The notes under the pieces: model-generated
The model's input: only the letters and a program-made list of their open reading frames with translations
The model's database searches: none
Told to the model about the DNA's origin: nothing
Position numbers and translations under genes: made by a program
Shown here: positions 1 through 8,350 of the stretch, piece by piece
How positions within the stretch are numbered: the first letter of the stretch is position 1
Layout of the letters: each line of letters starts with the position of its first letter
From: Roseovarius sp.
GTDB taxonomy: Bacteria > Pseudomonadota > Alphaproteobacteria > Rhodobacterales > Rhodobacteraceae
Direction: 5' to 3'
Assembly (NCBI GenBank): GCA_021775255.1
Contig: JAJFIA010000008.1
Location: forward strand, 1-40,064
DNA: 40,064 nucleotides

Positions 1-141
1 CCGCCTATGACGCCGCCACGCGGACCCTGAGCATTCACACCAGCACGGTCGCATGGAAGGATGCCTGGGTGCCGGGCACAGCGGTGGATATCCCCGCCGG
101 GCGCTGGATTGATCTGCGGTTCGACAGCCCCGAAGAGGCGG
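1..141. repeat. Terminal direct repeat, left copy (circular closure)
   Basis: This segment is identical to 39924-40064. I read both ends and they match from the first base to the last. The repeated segment lies inside a single reading frame that continues from the right end into the left end, so the repeat is an assembly overlap of a circular molecule and not a biological duplication. A 141-base overlap is the size left by an assembler using a k-mer of 141, which is my inference. The unique circle is then 39,923 bp. Confidence 0.95.
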
Positions 142-170
142 TGGAGGATCAGGATCCGGGTGGGTCTTGA
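1..170 (+). CDS. DUF2793 protein, 3' end (continues from 38726..40064)
   Basis: This is the C-terminal part of the gene that starts at 38726. Joining base 40064 to base 142 keeps the frame, and the reading frame ends at the TGA at 168-170. The first codons of the window duplicate the end of the window because of the 141-base overlap. The final residues read ...DSPEEAVEDQDPGGS. The complete protein is 455 residues; its description is under the 38726 entry. A strong hairpin at 172-197 follows the stop codon directly. Confidence 0.9.
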   Translation, partial: AYDAATRTLSIHTSTVAWKDAWVPGTAVDIPAGRWIDLRFDSPEEAVEDQDPGGS

Positions 171-171
171 G

Positions 172-197
172 GGGCGGGCCCGCAACCGGGCCTGCCT
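172..197. terminator. Bidirectional terminator candidate
   Basis: GGCCCG (177-182) pairs with CGGGCC (187-192) around a CAAC loop, and the stem extends outward through further G-C and G-T pairs to 172 and 197. On the plus strand it is followed by TTTAT. It starts two bases after the stop of the DUF2793 gene and sits between that gene and the convergent gmd gene, exactly where a shared intrinsic terminator would be expected. The U-tract is short, so termination strength is uncertain. Confidence 0.55.
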
Positions 198-214
198 TTA
201 TAAAACCCGAAGCC

Positions 215-1339
215 TCACCCGTTCTCGATGCTTATCGGCAGGTCTATTCCGTGCTCTTGCAAAATTGCATGGCGCTGCGCCACCTTGAGATCCTCGGCCA
301 CCATCTCGGCGCACATCTGCTGGACGGTGATTTCGGGCACCCAGCCCAGCCGGGCCCGGGCCCGGGACGGATCCCCGAGCAATGTCTCAACCTCGGCAGG
401 GCGGAAATATTGCGGGTCAATGCGCAGGATCACATCGCCCACCTTGAGCGCCGGGGCCTTGTCGCCCTCAATCGCCGTGACGGTGGCAATCTCCTCCACG
501 CCGCTGCCCGAGAATTCCAGTGAGATCCCAAGTTCCCGCGCCGACCAGATGATGAATTCGCGCACCGAATGCTGCACCCCGGTGGCGATGACAAAATCCT
601 CTGGCGCCTCCTGTTGCAGCATCATCCACTGCATGCGCACATAGTCTTTGGCATGGCCCCAGTCGCGCAGGCTGTCGATATTGCCCATGTAAAGGCAGTG
701 CTCAAAACCCTGGCCGATATTGGCCAGGCCGCGGGTGATCTTGCGGGTCACGAAGGTTTCGCCCCGGCGCGGGCTTTCGTGGTTGAACAGGATGCCGTTG
801 CAGGCATAAAGCCCGTAGGCCTCGCGGTAGTTCACACAGATCCAATAGGCATACATCTTGGCCACCGCATAGGGCGAACGCGGATGAAACGGCGTGGTTT
901 CGCTCTGCGGTGTCTCCTGCACCAGGCCGTAAAGCTCCGAGGTCGAGGCCTGATAGAACCGGGTTTTCTTTTCCAGCCCCAGAAACCGGATCGCCTCCAA
1001 GAGGCGCAGGGTGCCGATGGCATCCACATCCGCGGTATATTCCGGCGCCTCGAAACTGACGGCCACATGGGATTGCGCCCCAAGGTTATAAACCTCGTCG
1101 GGCCTGATCTGGGACAGGATGCGGGTCAGGTTGGAGCTGTCGGTCAGATCGCCGTAATGCAGCCTGAGCCGGGGATCGGGGCTGTGCGGATCCTGATAGA
1201 TATGATCAATCCTTTGGGTATTGAGCGACGAGGCCCGGCGCTTGATCCCGTGAACCTCATACCCTTTTTCCAGAAGAAATTCTGCCAGATATGATCCGTC
1301 CTGACCGGTGATACCAGTGATAAGGGCTGTTTTCGTCAT
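215..1339 (-). CDS. gmd: GDP-mannose 4,6-dehydratase
   Basis: The product is 374 residues, the usual length for Gmd. It converts GDP-D-mannose to GDP-4-keto-6-deoxy-D-mannose in the cytoplasm, the branch point to GDP-fucose, GDP-rhamnose or GDP-perosamine. The extended SDR fold is visible: NAD(P)-binding [10 protein letters not shown] at residues 9-18, the STSE element at 132-135, catalytic Tyr157 and Lys161 (YAVAK), and the family-typical [15 protein letters not shown] at 186-200. It is the last gene of a leftward cluster, 20 bp behind the acyltransferase. No GDP-fucose synthase (Fcl/WcaG) or ManC is encoded on this replicon, so both the precursor and the onward step must come from the host. 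The ATG at 1339 has a weak GGGA-type ribosome site. Confidence 0.95.
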   Translation of the reverse strand: MTKTALITGITGQDGSYLAEFLLEKGYEVHGIKRRASSLNTQRIDHIYQDPHSPDPRLRLHYGDLTDSSNLTRILSQIRPDEVYNLGAQSHVAVSFEAPEYTADVDAIGTLRLLEAIRFLGLEKKTRFYQASTSELYGLVQETPQSETTPFHPRSPYAVAKMYAYWICVNYREAYGLYACNGILFNHESPRRGETFVTRKITRGLANIGQGFEHCLYMGNIDSLRDWGHAKDYVRMQWMMLQQEAPEDFVIATGVQHSVREFIIWSARELGISLEFSGSGVEEIATVTAIEGDKAPALKVGDVILRIDPQYFRPAEVETLLGDPSRARARLGWVPEITVQQMCAEMVAEDLKVAQRHAILQEHGIDLPISIENG

Positions 1340-1359
1340 CTCAAATCCCGTCTTTGCTA

Positions 1360-2070
1360 CTATGCGGTGCCGCCCTGCGGCCCGAGGTTGTCAAGTTCCA
1401 TGATGCAGCGTTCATTTGCATTGAAACCATTGGGAGAGCGCGACCATGAAACATTATCGCGGATCTGCTTGGCGGGCACGCCCGCAAAAACCGTGTTGGC
1501 CGGCATATCCGAGGTCAGCACCGCCCCGGTTGCCAGAATGCCGCCACGGCCAATGGCCACGTCCGGCATGATCGTGCTGCGCCGGCCGATCCAGACATGA
1601 TCGGCAATCTCAATCCGCCTGCGCCCTGCATTCAGCACTTCGCCGGTAATCAGATCGACGATCCCGTGCTGGTCATTGGATTGCACGATGATTTCATCCG
1701 ACCACAGCCCATCGTTGCCAATCACCACATCGGCATGGTCGCAGACGATCCGCGCCCCATTGATCGTGGTGCCCCGACCGATGTTCAGGCTGGCTTCACG
1801 AAACATCCGTATATCAAGATTCACCATCCCGGCGGTGTCGATCCTGACCTGCCCTGTGCCCGGCCCGAGCAAGACATGCAGAACTCCACAGAACCCGTGA
1901 TTGGTGATCTCTACCCGGTAGCCCTGCCGCACGCGATGGCCGGGGGTCAGCGAAAACCGGACCCGCCCCGGCATGTCTGCGGGGCAGATCAGAACGCAAT
2001 CGCGCATCAAATGGTGCTTTTCCTCGGGAAAAAATTCACAAATGTCACGTTCTGTCATCTTGCCGGTCAT
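1360..2070 (-). CDS. Hexapeptide-repeat (left-handed beta-helix) acyltransferase
   Basis: The protein is 236 residues from the ATG at 2070; the frame is open further upstream to a GTG at 2208, but that stretch does not look like protein and has no good ribosome site. The C-terminal half shows imperfect hexapeptide repeats ending in the [49 protein letters not shown] signature region (about residues 150-200), typical of the WbbJ/LpxA-like O-acetyltransferase superfamily that uses acetyl-CoA or acetyl carrier donors. The N-terminal about 75 residues are not recognised. Its place between gmd and glycosyltransferases suggests O-acetylation of a sugar in the exported polysaccharide, which is inference. 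Confidence 0.85.
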   Translation of the reverse strand: MTGKMTERDICEFFPEEKHHLMRDCVLICPADMPGRVRFSLTPGHRVRQGYRVEITNHGFCGVLHVLLGPGTGQVRIDTAGMVNLDIRMFREASLNIGRGTTINGARIVCDHADVVIGNDGLWSDEIIVQSNDQHGIVDLITGEVLNAGRRRIEIADHVWIGRRSTIMPDVAIGRGGILATGAVLTSDMPANTVFAGVPAKQIRDNVSWSRSPNGFNANERCIMELDNLGPQGGTA

Positions 2071-2248
2071 TGAAAGGCCGCCCCTGAATAATTGTGCCGC
2101 GAAGTCGTTTCGGCCCTGGCCGCTCTGATGATCATCGCATTCGGCCTTTAAGCATAGGTCACACCCTTCATGAATTTCCCGCTGGCAGGTTGATATAGCT
2201 TTACCCACCGCATCTTAGCAATCCTTGGGAATATGAATGCACCAGCCC

Positions 2249-3280
2249 TCAGGCGGGCGGGCCCCGGCGCAGCCCGATCAGTTTGCCATAGCGGCGAAAG
2301 CTTTCCTGACCGGCCAGCCCGGCGGCGTGGGCCTGCGGCTCCAATGCGGCCAGCCGCGCGGCCAGCCCCGGCGTTTCGGGCTGCTCAATCGCCTCCCGGT
2401 AAAGCGCATACAGGGCCGCGTGCAGCCCGGCAAACTGGGCCAGCATCCCGATCTGGGCCGCGGGGCCGCCCCGGCCATCCATCCGCAGGCCGGTCTCCTG
2501 AGCCACGATGGCCAGAAACCCGGCCCTGACCCGGGCCGGATCGGGCGGGCTGTCGGATGCGAACACATCACTGTTGAGAAAACTGTTGGCAACCCTGGCA
2601 AATTCCAACACCCCATCGGCGGAAGGCGCGCCGCTGCACATCGCACCGGGCAAAAGCTGGCGCATGACCTGCCAGCCGATATGGTTGAACCCCACCAGCG
2701 ACCAGCGCTGCGGGTGAAGCCGGTGGGTGAAGGCATCCGTATCCAGCCGCCGCACCGACCGCCCGGTCAGGATCGACGACAGCGGCAGCACATAATCCCA
2801 CCAGGGCAGGCCCAGAAAAACGCCCTTCAGATCCAGCAGTTCCAGCGCATCGGGCGATAGCGAAAACACATCATACCCCTGGTCATAAATCCCCGCCGGG
2901 CGGCCTTCGACATCAATATCGCCGCGCCCGGCAAACAGCAGATCGCAACCGGGGGCGCGCAAGCTATCAATCGCCTGCGGGTGGGCGATCTCACTATCGG
3001 AATTGGCCAGCACAATGCGCGTGGCCTGCGCCGGGCAGGTCCGCCGGATCGCCGCAAGCAGGGTGGGCAGCGGCAGGTAATCGCGGCCAAATCTCTGCGC
3101 AAAGCGCACCTCCACCGGGATCACCCAATCGGGCAGCCGGGGCGCAAGCACGGCATGTTCCCGGCTGTGATTGACCGTATGAACCGGCCCGCCATGGGCC
3201 TTGTGCCATCCCTCCAGCTTGTCAAGCTGCGTGTCCAGACCGGCGGGGATGAGGCTGGTATATTGGGCTATTTCGCTCAT
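2249..3280 (-). CDS. Putative GT-A-like glycosyltransferase, unassigned family
   Basis: A 343-residue soluble protein with no signal peptide or membrane segment. It has strand-like VILANSDSEIAHP, then DLLFAGRGDIDVEGRPAGIYDQGYDVFSLSP and GVFLGLPWWDYVLPL. The arrangement of an Asn/Asp-Ser-Asp element followed by a GLPWWDY-type patch resembles uncharacterised GT-A-fold proteins of polysaccharide clusters, but I cannot name a family. It starts with ATG at 3280 preceded by GGCGGAAAC, only 9 bp after the stop of the sulfotransferase-GT fusion, so the two are very probably co-transcribed and may act on the same glycan. The coding call is firm; the function is a guess. Confidence 0.7.
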   Translation of the reverse strand: MSEIAQYTSLIPAGLDTQLDKLEGWHKAHGGPVHTVNHSREHAVLAPRLPDWVIPVEVRFAQRFGRDYLPLPTLLAAIRRTCPAQATRIVLANSDSEIAHPQAIDSLRAPGCDLLFAGRGDIDVEGRPAGIYDQGYDVFSLSPDALELLDLKGVFLGLPWWDYVLPLSSILTGRSVRRLDTDAFTHRLHPQRWSLVGFNHIGWQVMRQLLPGAMCSGAPSADGVLEFARVANSFLNSDVFASDSPPDPARVRAGFLAIVAQETGLRMDGRGGPAAQIGMLAQFAGLHAALYALYREAIEQPETPGLAARLAALEPQAHAAGLAGQESFRRYGKLIGLRRGPPA

Positions 3281-3289
3281 GTTTCCGCC

Positions 3290-5341
3290 CTATTCCGCCG
3301 CCGCCGTTAATCTGCTCAGCTCGTCGTAAACCCGCCTTGTGCGTGTTTCAAAATCCAGATCCGCGCGCGCGATCAGGGCATCAATGCTGCGCCGCATCCG
3401 GTCAAAATCCGCGATGATATTGCCGGAAAATTCACTGCGCTGGCGCATCATCTCCAGCCCGGCCTCAACATAACCGGGCCGCCCGAATTGCGCCAGGGCG
3501 TTTTGCAGGAAATCAATTGACCGGGCACCGAATTGCAGCGCCAGCGCATCGGCATTGCGCAGATAGGCGGCGGTTATCCAAAATCGCTGCTTGGGCGGAT
3601 CCCCGGCCGATTGGCCAGGGTTCTTGCGCGAATAGCAGGTGCCAATCTCAAAGGTCGGACGCCAGGCCGAGGCCAGCCCGGCCAGCTCGGTCTTGAAGGC
3701 CCAGTCCTCATACAACCGCAGCAGCACATCGAACCCGCGGCTGCGGGTATAAAGGCTGCGGTGCAGCGTCATGTCGCGCGGCAGGCTGGTTTTGCGGGCG
3801 GCAAACCCGGCGATCAGATCCGGCTTGTCAAGATTGGCCAGTTGACCGGAGGGCCAGCGCCACAGAAAGTTGTCACCACTATAGAGCACGTCGGAAAATC
3901 CCACCACGCCGGGATCCCCGGCGATCACATCCACCTCGGCGGCCAGTTTGAGCGGCAGCATCAGATCGTCGGCATCCAATGTGCTGACCAGCGGATGCGC
4001 CGCCGCCAGGATGCCCTTGTGCCGCGACAGGGCCGGGCCAAGATTGCGCTGATTGCACAATAGCCGCCCGGGGCCTTTTTCCAGCAGCGCTTCGGCCACT
4101 TCCGCGCTGCCATCAGAGGAGCCATCCTCAACCAGCACCACCTCGGCATTGACATCCTTTTGCGCCCAGACCGAGGCCACCGAGGCCTCCAGCGTCTGCG
4201 CCCCGTTCCATACCGGGATGATAACGCTGACCTCGGGCCGCCCGGCCACAAGCGCCGGTGAATAAGGCCGGGTGCGCAGGCTTTCCACCGCCGCATCGGC
4301 ATAGGCCGAAAGCCCCAGCTCGCTGATGGCTTGCAGGCTGGCATATTTGCTGTCTTGCCGGGCCAGGGCATAGCGCCATTGCACGGCGGTGTGATACAGC
4401 GGATAGCGCGGCACCACGCCGGGCTTGGGGGTGCCGTAGCCCCCCACCAGGGCAGCATCGAAATCCTTCAGCAGCGGCGAGTCGGCACTGACAAAGGCCT
4501 GACCCTGCGCCGCAAACATTTCCTGCGACCATTGGTGGAACGGCGCCAGCAGCGCCGGCGGCACATCGCTCAGGTAGTTCGAATTCGAGACAACCCCAAC
4601 CCGGTGCCTGAGCCGGTGCGCGCTGACCGGCAGCCCGAGAAAGCGATCAATCACCTGATAAGCCCCCTCCGGATCGGCGCGCAGCGATCCGTAATCAATG
4701 ATGCACACCCGGTCAGGATAGGCGGCTTTGGCATCAAGCAGGGCCTTGGTCATATAGTGCCACCAATAGGCGCTCAGCACCGCCTGACGGGCGGCCTCAC
4801 CGGACAGATCGGCTGGCAGATCACCGGACAGATCACTGGGTATTCCGGCCCCGTAACGCGCCGCAACCTCGGCCCGGAACCGGGGCAGATCGGTGGGGTG
4901 AAACTCACCGCCAAAAAACGAAAAGTGATTGGCGGCGGAATTGACCGTGCCAAACACATCCCGCGTCATCCCCAGCACGCGCAGATCGGGATCAGCCGCG
5001 AGAAAGGCCTGAAGCCGGCCATTGCCACGGACCATCTTGGTCATCATTGGCTCGCCATGGCCAAAAAGATGCCCGATCATCTGGTCATGCACCGGATGCG
5101 CGCCATCAAGAAAAAGCGGCGCGGTGCAATGCACATAGATGCCGAAAGGCGACAGGTTGCCGGTGTTGAAAGGCTCCTGTTTTACCGCGCCATGCTGGTT
5201 CACCTTGGCCGGGGCCCAAAGGTAGGGCTCGTAGAAAAGCCGCGCGGCCGCCTTGGCCCGCAACGCCGCCGCCACCTCCTCGAACATGAAGGTGGTGCCG
5301 GACCGGCCGACACCGGCAATGATGATCTTATGCTGTTCCAT
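3290..5341 (-). CDS. Sulfotransferase-glycosyltransferase (GT2) fusion protein
   Basis: A 683-residue two-domain protein. Residues 1 to about 300 form a PAPS-dependent sulfotransferase: the P-loop GVGRSGTTFMFEE lies near residues 10-22 and the 3'-phosphate-binding region MTRDVFGTVNSAAN near 125. From about residue 370 a GT-A family 2 glycosyltransferase begins, EVSVIIPVWNGAQTLEASVASVWAQKD, with VEDGSSDGS and the metal-binding DADD near 454. The ATG at 5341 gives MEQHKIIIAGVGRSGTT and overlaps the upstream GT2 gene by 14 bases; the frame is open upstream but only inside that gene. The fusion would couple sugar addition and sulfation of one polymer in the cytoplasm. Each domain is clear; the donor and acceptor cannot be read from sequence. 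Confidence 0.88.
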   Translation of the reverse strand: MEQHKIIIAGVGRSGTTFMFEEVAAALRAKAAARLFYEPYLWAPAKVNQHGAVKQEPFNTGNLSPFGIYVHCTAPLFLDGAHPVHDQMIGHLFGHGEPMMTKMVRGNGRLQAFLAADPDLRVLGMTRDVFGTVNSAANHFSFFGGEFHPTDLPRFRAEVAARYGAGIPSDLSGDLPADLSGEAARQAVLSAYWWHYMTKALLDAKAAYPDRVCIIDYGSLRADPEGAYQVIDRFLGLPVSAHRLRHRVGVVSNSNYLSDVPPALLAPFHQWSQEMFAAQGQAFVSADSPLLKDFDAALVGGYGTPKPGVVPRYPLYHTAVQWRYALARQDSKYASLQAISELGLSAYADAAVESLRTRPYSPALVAGRPEVSVIIPVWNGAQTLEASVASVWAQKDVNAEVVLVEDGSSDGSAEVAEALLEKGPGRLLCNQRNLGPALSRHKGILAAAHPLVSTLDADDLMLPLKLAAEVDVIAGDPGVVGFSDVLYSGDNFLWRWPSGQLANLDKPDLIAGFAARKTSLPRDMTLHRSLYTRSRGFDVLLRLYEDWAFKTELAGLASAWRPTFEIGTCYSRKNPGQSAGDPPKQRFWITAAYLRNADALALQFGARSIDFLQNALAQFGRPGYVEAGLEMMRQRSEFSGNIIADFDRMRRSIDALIARADLDFETRTRRVYDELSRLTAAAE

Positions 5342-6074
5342 CAAGCCACGCCTGCATGTTTGGGGCCCAACCGGGCAGGTCAAAGCCGTTTTTGCACAAC
5401 AATGTGCGGAAATAGTCAAAAACCTTTTCTTCGGGATAATGTACCCGGCAGATCCGCATCCGCTCTTCGGTGCGTTCGGCAAACCCGGCGAAAGACACGC
5501 CCGAGATGTCGATCCGCGCCACATCCATATCCACTGTCTTCAGCCCGATACCACTGGCGGCGCACTCCACGTAAAATTTGTAATCCGCCGCAATCTTCAA
5601 ATCGGTGGAAAAGGGGAAGCGGTCCAAAAGCCCGCGCCGCGCAAAGGTGGACTGGTGCGAACAGACCATCCCCTGCCAGAGATGTTTGTTATACTGGTAA
5701 GGCGCGGGCTCGCCGCGGGCATAGGCGCGGCCATGAAACAGATCCGGGCCTTGATCCCCGATCACCTGCAGGGCCTTGCCGATCACCCGGTGATCATAAA
5801 AGCAATCGCCGGCATTCATGAAAATGACGTAATCGCCCGAGGCCATCGCCACGCCCTTGTTCATCGCATCATAAATGCCGTCATCGGGCTCGGATACCCA
5901 ATGATCAATCAGGCTGTCCATATCTTCGAGGATCTTGGTGGAACTGTCGGTCGAGCCGCCATCAACCACGATCTGTTCAAACCCGGTATCCTGCGCCGCC
6001 GCGCTGAGAAGCGTCTCGCTCAGCGCATCGGCGTCATTATAGGCAATCGTGATAACGGATATCGGCATAAGCAT
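5328..6074 (-). CDS. Glycosyltransferase family 2 (WcaA-like)
   Basis: About 248 residues with a canonical GT-A core: PISVITIAYNDADALSETLLSAAAQD at the start, VVDGGSTDSS, then SEPDDGIYDAMNKGVAMASGDYVIFMNAGD, the hallmark of the WcaA-type GT2 subgroup of exopolysaccharide clusters. In place of a DxD motif it has NAGD, which is common in this subgroup. Two candidate ATGs lie at 6074 and 6068; neither has a strong ribosome site, and the longer frame to 6146 adds residues unlike any GT2. The 3' end overlaps the start of the sulfotransferase-GT fusion by 14 bases, so translation is likely coupled. Confidence 0.88.
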   Translation of the reverse strand: MLMPISVITIAYNDADALSETLLSAAAQDTGFEQIVVDGGSTDSSTKILEDMDSLIDHWVSEPDDGIYDAMNKGVAMASGDYVIFMNAGDCFYDHRVIGKALQVIGDQGPDLFHGRAYARGEPAPYQYNKHLWQGMVCSHQSTFARRGLLDRFPFSTDLKIAADYKFYVECAASGIGLKTVDMDVARIDISGVSFAGFAERTEERMRICRVHYPEEKVFDYFRTLLCKNGFDLPGWAPNMQAWLDGTA

Positions 6075-6191
6075 TGCTGGTATGAAACATCCCCGATGGC
6101 AAGCGTAAACAACCCGGCAAAACACCCTGACCGGCGGGTTCATCATATCACAATATCAAAAAGACCTGCAATTCGCTGGCGTTGATATATA

Positions 6192-7085
6192 TCAAAAATC
6201 AATCCCGCTTTGCTCGATCATCCGGCCCGGCCGCGCCAGCCTCTGGGCAATATCGGAAAACGAGCTCCAGGTGCTGGCCAGAAACCGCTCGGCGGCGGTC
6301 AGCAGGATCAGATCGGCCAGCGCATATTGCAGTTGCGCCGCCGACCGGTCATAAAGCCCGCGCGCCAGCACCAGCACCCGCGCGCCGTAGCGTTCCGTGA
6401 AAAAGGCGTAGGTCTCGGGCAGATCAGCGGCCAGGAAAACCCGCCCGGCACGGCCCTCCGCCACCAGCACGTCCAGCCGCGCGGCAAAATGCTGCATATG
6501 GCTTTTCCCGCGCCAGGCGGTCAGCTCGCGGTGGCGCGCGGCGGGCCAGTTTTCCGGCGATTCCCAGCTCAGATGATCAAACCCGGGGCCGGTGGACATG
6601 CGCACATGCAAGGCCACATCGCTGGGATGCGGCACGCTTGCCACCAGGGCACGCACCGCCGGCACCGGCACCAGCCGGCGCAAAAATTCCTGTTCGCGGG
6701 CCAGATGCACATGCGGCCCGGACAGAGTATTGGACGCGCGGATATAGACATCGCCGGGCGGCGGGATCTGCGCTCTTTGCGGTCTGATCCCGGACAGGAT
6801 CGGCGCGTCAGGCACCGCGCCCGGCTCGATCTCCATGTAATTGTAAACCCGCGCCGCGTGACGCCGGGCCAGCGCCGCCGCGCCGGGATCTTCGATCACC
6901 GGGCCGGGATAGATTATCAGATCGCTCAGGCGGCAGGCGCAATGAGCGTCCGGCACCCAGATCACCACCAGCTCATAGCCCAGAGCACCGGCAATCGACG
7001 CTGCCGAACTTATCGCCCGCAGCCGGTTGCACAGCCCATGCTGCGCATCAATGAACAGCCGGGGCCGGGAGCCCGCGCGCTTCAC
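6192..7085 (-). CDS. Fucosyltransferase-like GT-B glycosyltransferase
   Basis: A 297-residue protein beginning (GTG) KRAGSRPRLFIDAQHGLCNRLRAISSAASIAGALG. The G-x-x-N-R-L-R-x-x element at the N-terminus and the C-terminal ADLILLTAAERFLASTWSSFSDIAQRL resemble the GT-B fold families of FUT8/NodZ/protein-O-fucosyltransferases, where the N-terminal GxxN(R/N) loop and the late S-T-x-S-x-F segment surround GDP-fucose. Its GTG start overlaps the stop of the coiled-coil gene (GTGA), and AGGAGG sits immediately at the junction. A GDP-deoxyhexose donor is consistent with gmd in the same cluster. Family assignment is by motif only. Confidence 0.75.
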   Translation of the reverse strand: MKRAGSRPRLFIDAQHGLCNRLRAISSAASIAGALGYELVVIWVPDAHCACRLSDLIIYPGPVIEDPGAAALARRHAARVYNYMEIEPGAVPDAPILSGIRPQRAQIPPPGDVYIRASNTLSGPHVHLAREQEFLRRLVPVPAVRALVASVPHPSDVALHVRMSTGPGFDHLSWESPENWPAARHRELTAWRGKSHMQHFAARLDVLVAEGRAGRVFLAADLPETYAFFTERYGARVLVLARGLYDRSAAQLQYALADLILLTAAERFLASTWSSFSDIAQRLARPGRMIEQSGIDF

Positions 7086-7522
7086 CTCCTGTTCAGGCCC
7101 GGCCGCCCCCCCCGCATCAGCCTGGCGATTTTCCAGGATCTCGAATTATGGATTGTTTTGATCTCGGCGCGGGCGGCGGCGCGATCGGCTTCGGCGGCCT
7201 CAAGATCGGCTTTCATCTGAGTCACCTGCCCGGCCAGTTCATCGCGCTGTGCCGCCAGCGCCAGCAATCCGGCCCCCAGCACCGCCTCACGGTTTGCGCC
7301 GCGCTCTTCGGTCAGGGTCTGGCGGTTCTGTGCCGCCTCTGCGGCGCTCTGGCCCAGTGCCGCATCCAGAACCCGCTGCTCCAGCCGGGCCTGCAACTGG
7401 GCGATATCCTCGCGCAGCAGCCGACACTCGGCCTCAAGCGCCTCAGACGGCACATCAGACAGCCCCGGCGCGGCCTTTAGCCTGGTATTTTTCCTGGCTG
7501 GGGCATTGCTGTTTTTCGGCAT
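7082..7522 (-). CDS. Small coiled-coil protein with SRSWKIAR-type C-terminus
   Basis: The product is about 146 residues from the ATG at 7522; an in-frame start at 7591 is possible. Residues about 30-130 are a long heptad-rich helix (LEAECRLLREDIAQLQARLEQRV ... LAAQRDELAGQVTQMKADLEAAEADRAAARAEI), followed by IHNSRSWKIARLMRG. That last motif commonly marks the joint between a coiled coil and a glycosyltransferase domain in large multi-domain polysaccharide enzymes; here it stands alone, with the stop overlapping the start of the fucosyltransferase-like gene. It may be a partner that tethers or oligomerises that enzyme. Cytoplasmic: there is no signal peptide. Confidence 0.7.
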   Translation of the reverse strand: MPKNSNAPARKNTRLKAAPGLSDVPSEALEAECRLLREDIAQLQARLEQRVLDAALGQSAAEAAQNRQTLTEERGANREAVLGAGLLALAAQRDELAGQVTQMKADLEAAEADRAAARAEIKTIHNSRSWKIARLMRGGRPGLNRR

Positions 7523-7721
7523 CCGGAATCCCGTATCATGGCGAAAGGCTGTTTTGGCAAACACCGTTCGGTTGTGAAAGTCTTGCGCCATTCTACCCGG
7601 CCATGGTTTCCCGAGGCAAGGCCTGACATGTCACAGCCAGAATAAACCAGCGCTCGACAGCGGCTGGCTGATCTGGCATCAGGGACGGGCAAACCGGCCC
7701 CCCGGCAATGAGATTTTCACC

Positions 7722-8297
7722 ATGCACCAGATCGAATCCGCCGCCGCCGCCGCCATAACCGGGCTGCGCAAGGCTGTGCTTCCGCCCGCCGCCATTTGCG
7801 ACAGCCCCCTGGTGCCGGGCATATATTTCAACTGGGACAGCGAGACCAGCACCGTTGATGTCAGCCTGAACAGGCCGCCCGGCTCCTTGTTGTCATTTGC
7901 CGCCAGTGCCAGCCCGCCGCCGCGGTGGTTTTCGCTCAATCTCAGCCTGGACAAGGCCCGCTTTGCCGTCGGCGACGTGATTGGCATCGTGGCCGAGCTT
8001 GCCAGTGATGAGGCCGGGGCCCTGCCCCTGTTCATCCGCTCCGCGCGGGATAACCAAATCCATGACACACCCCTGACCGAAAGCCTGCACTGCAAGGACG
8101 GATGCGGCATCAGCACGGCGCTCTATACGGTTGACAGCGCCGATCCGCTGGCCGGGCCCACAGCCTATCACACGCTGGTCATCCAACTGCCCGATACCGG
8201 CTGCCGCCTGGATATCCGCGATCTGCGGATCTTTGTCATCCCCGCCGATCGCGCATTGCGCACGGCCCCCCCGACCCTGGCATCAGAAAGCTGCTAA
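7722..8297 (+). CDS. Hypothetical protein, probably beta-rich
   Basis: A 191-residue frame on the strand opposite to its left neighbours. The middle has alternating hydrophobic strands (WFSLNLSLDKARFAVGDVIGIVAELAS; YHTLVIQLPDTGCRLDIRDLRIFVIPADR), suggesting a beta-sandwich of the carbohydrate- or cell-surface-associated kind. There is no signal peptide and no catalytic motif I recognise. ATG at 7722 follows AATGAG by ten bases; the frame stays open back to 7578 without a standard start. Codon use resembles the neighbours, and no better frame exists on the other strand. I do not recognise a family. Confidence 0.6.
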   Translation: MHQIESAAAAAITGLRKAVLPPAAICDSPLVPGIYFNWDSETSTVDVSLNRPPGSLLSFAASASPPPRWFSLNLSLDKARFAVGDVIGIVAELASDEAGALPLFIRSARDNQIHDTPLTESLHCKDGCGISTALYTVDSADPLAGPTAYHTLVIQLPDTGCRLDIRDLRIFVIPADRALRTAPPTLASESC

Positions 8298-8311
8298 AGG
8301 CTTCAGGTTCA

Positions 8312-8339
8312 GGGGCGGCAGGGGCCTGTTACCCGCCCC
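8312..8339. terminator. GC-rich hairpin between convergent genes
   Basis: GGGGCGG (8312-8318) can pair with CCGCCCC (8333-8339) across a 14-base loop. It lies between the stop of the 7722-8297 gene and the end of the broken RTX gene, where a shared terminator would be useful. There is no T-tract on either side, so this may be fortuitous in a GC-rich stretch. Confidence 0.3.
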
Positions 8340-8350
8340 GGCCCCCCGCG

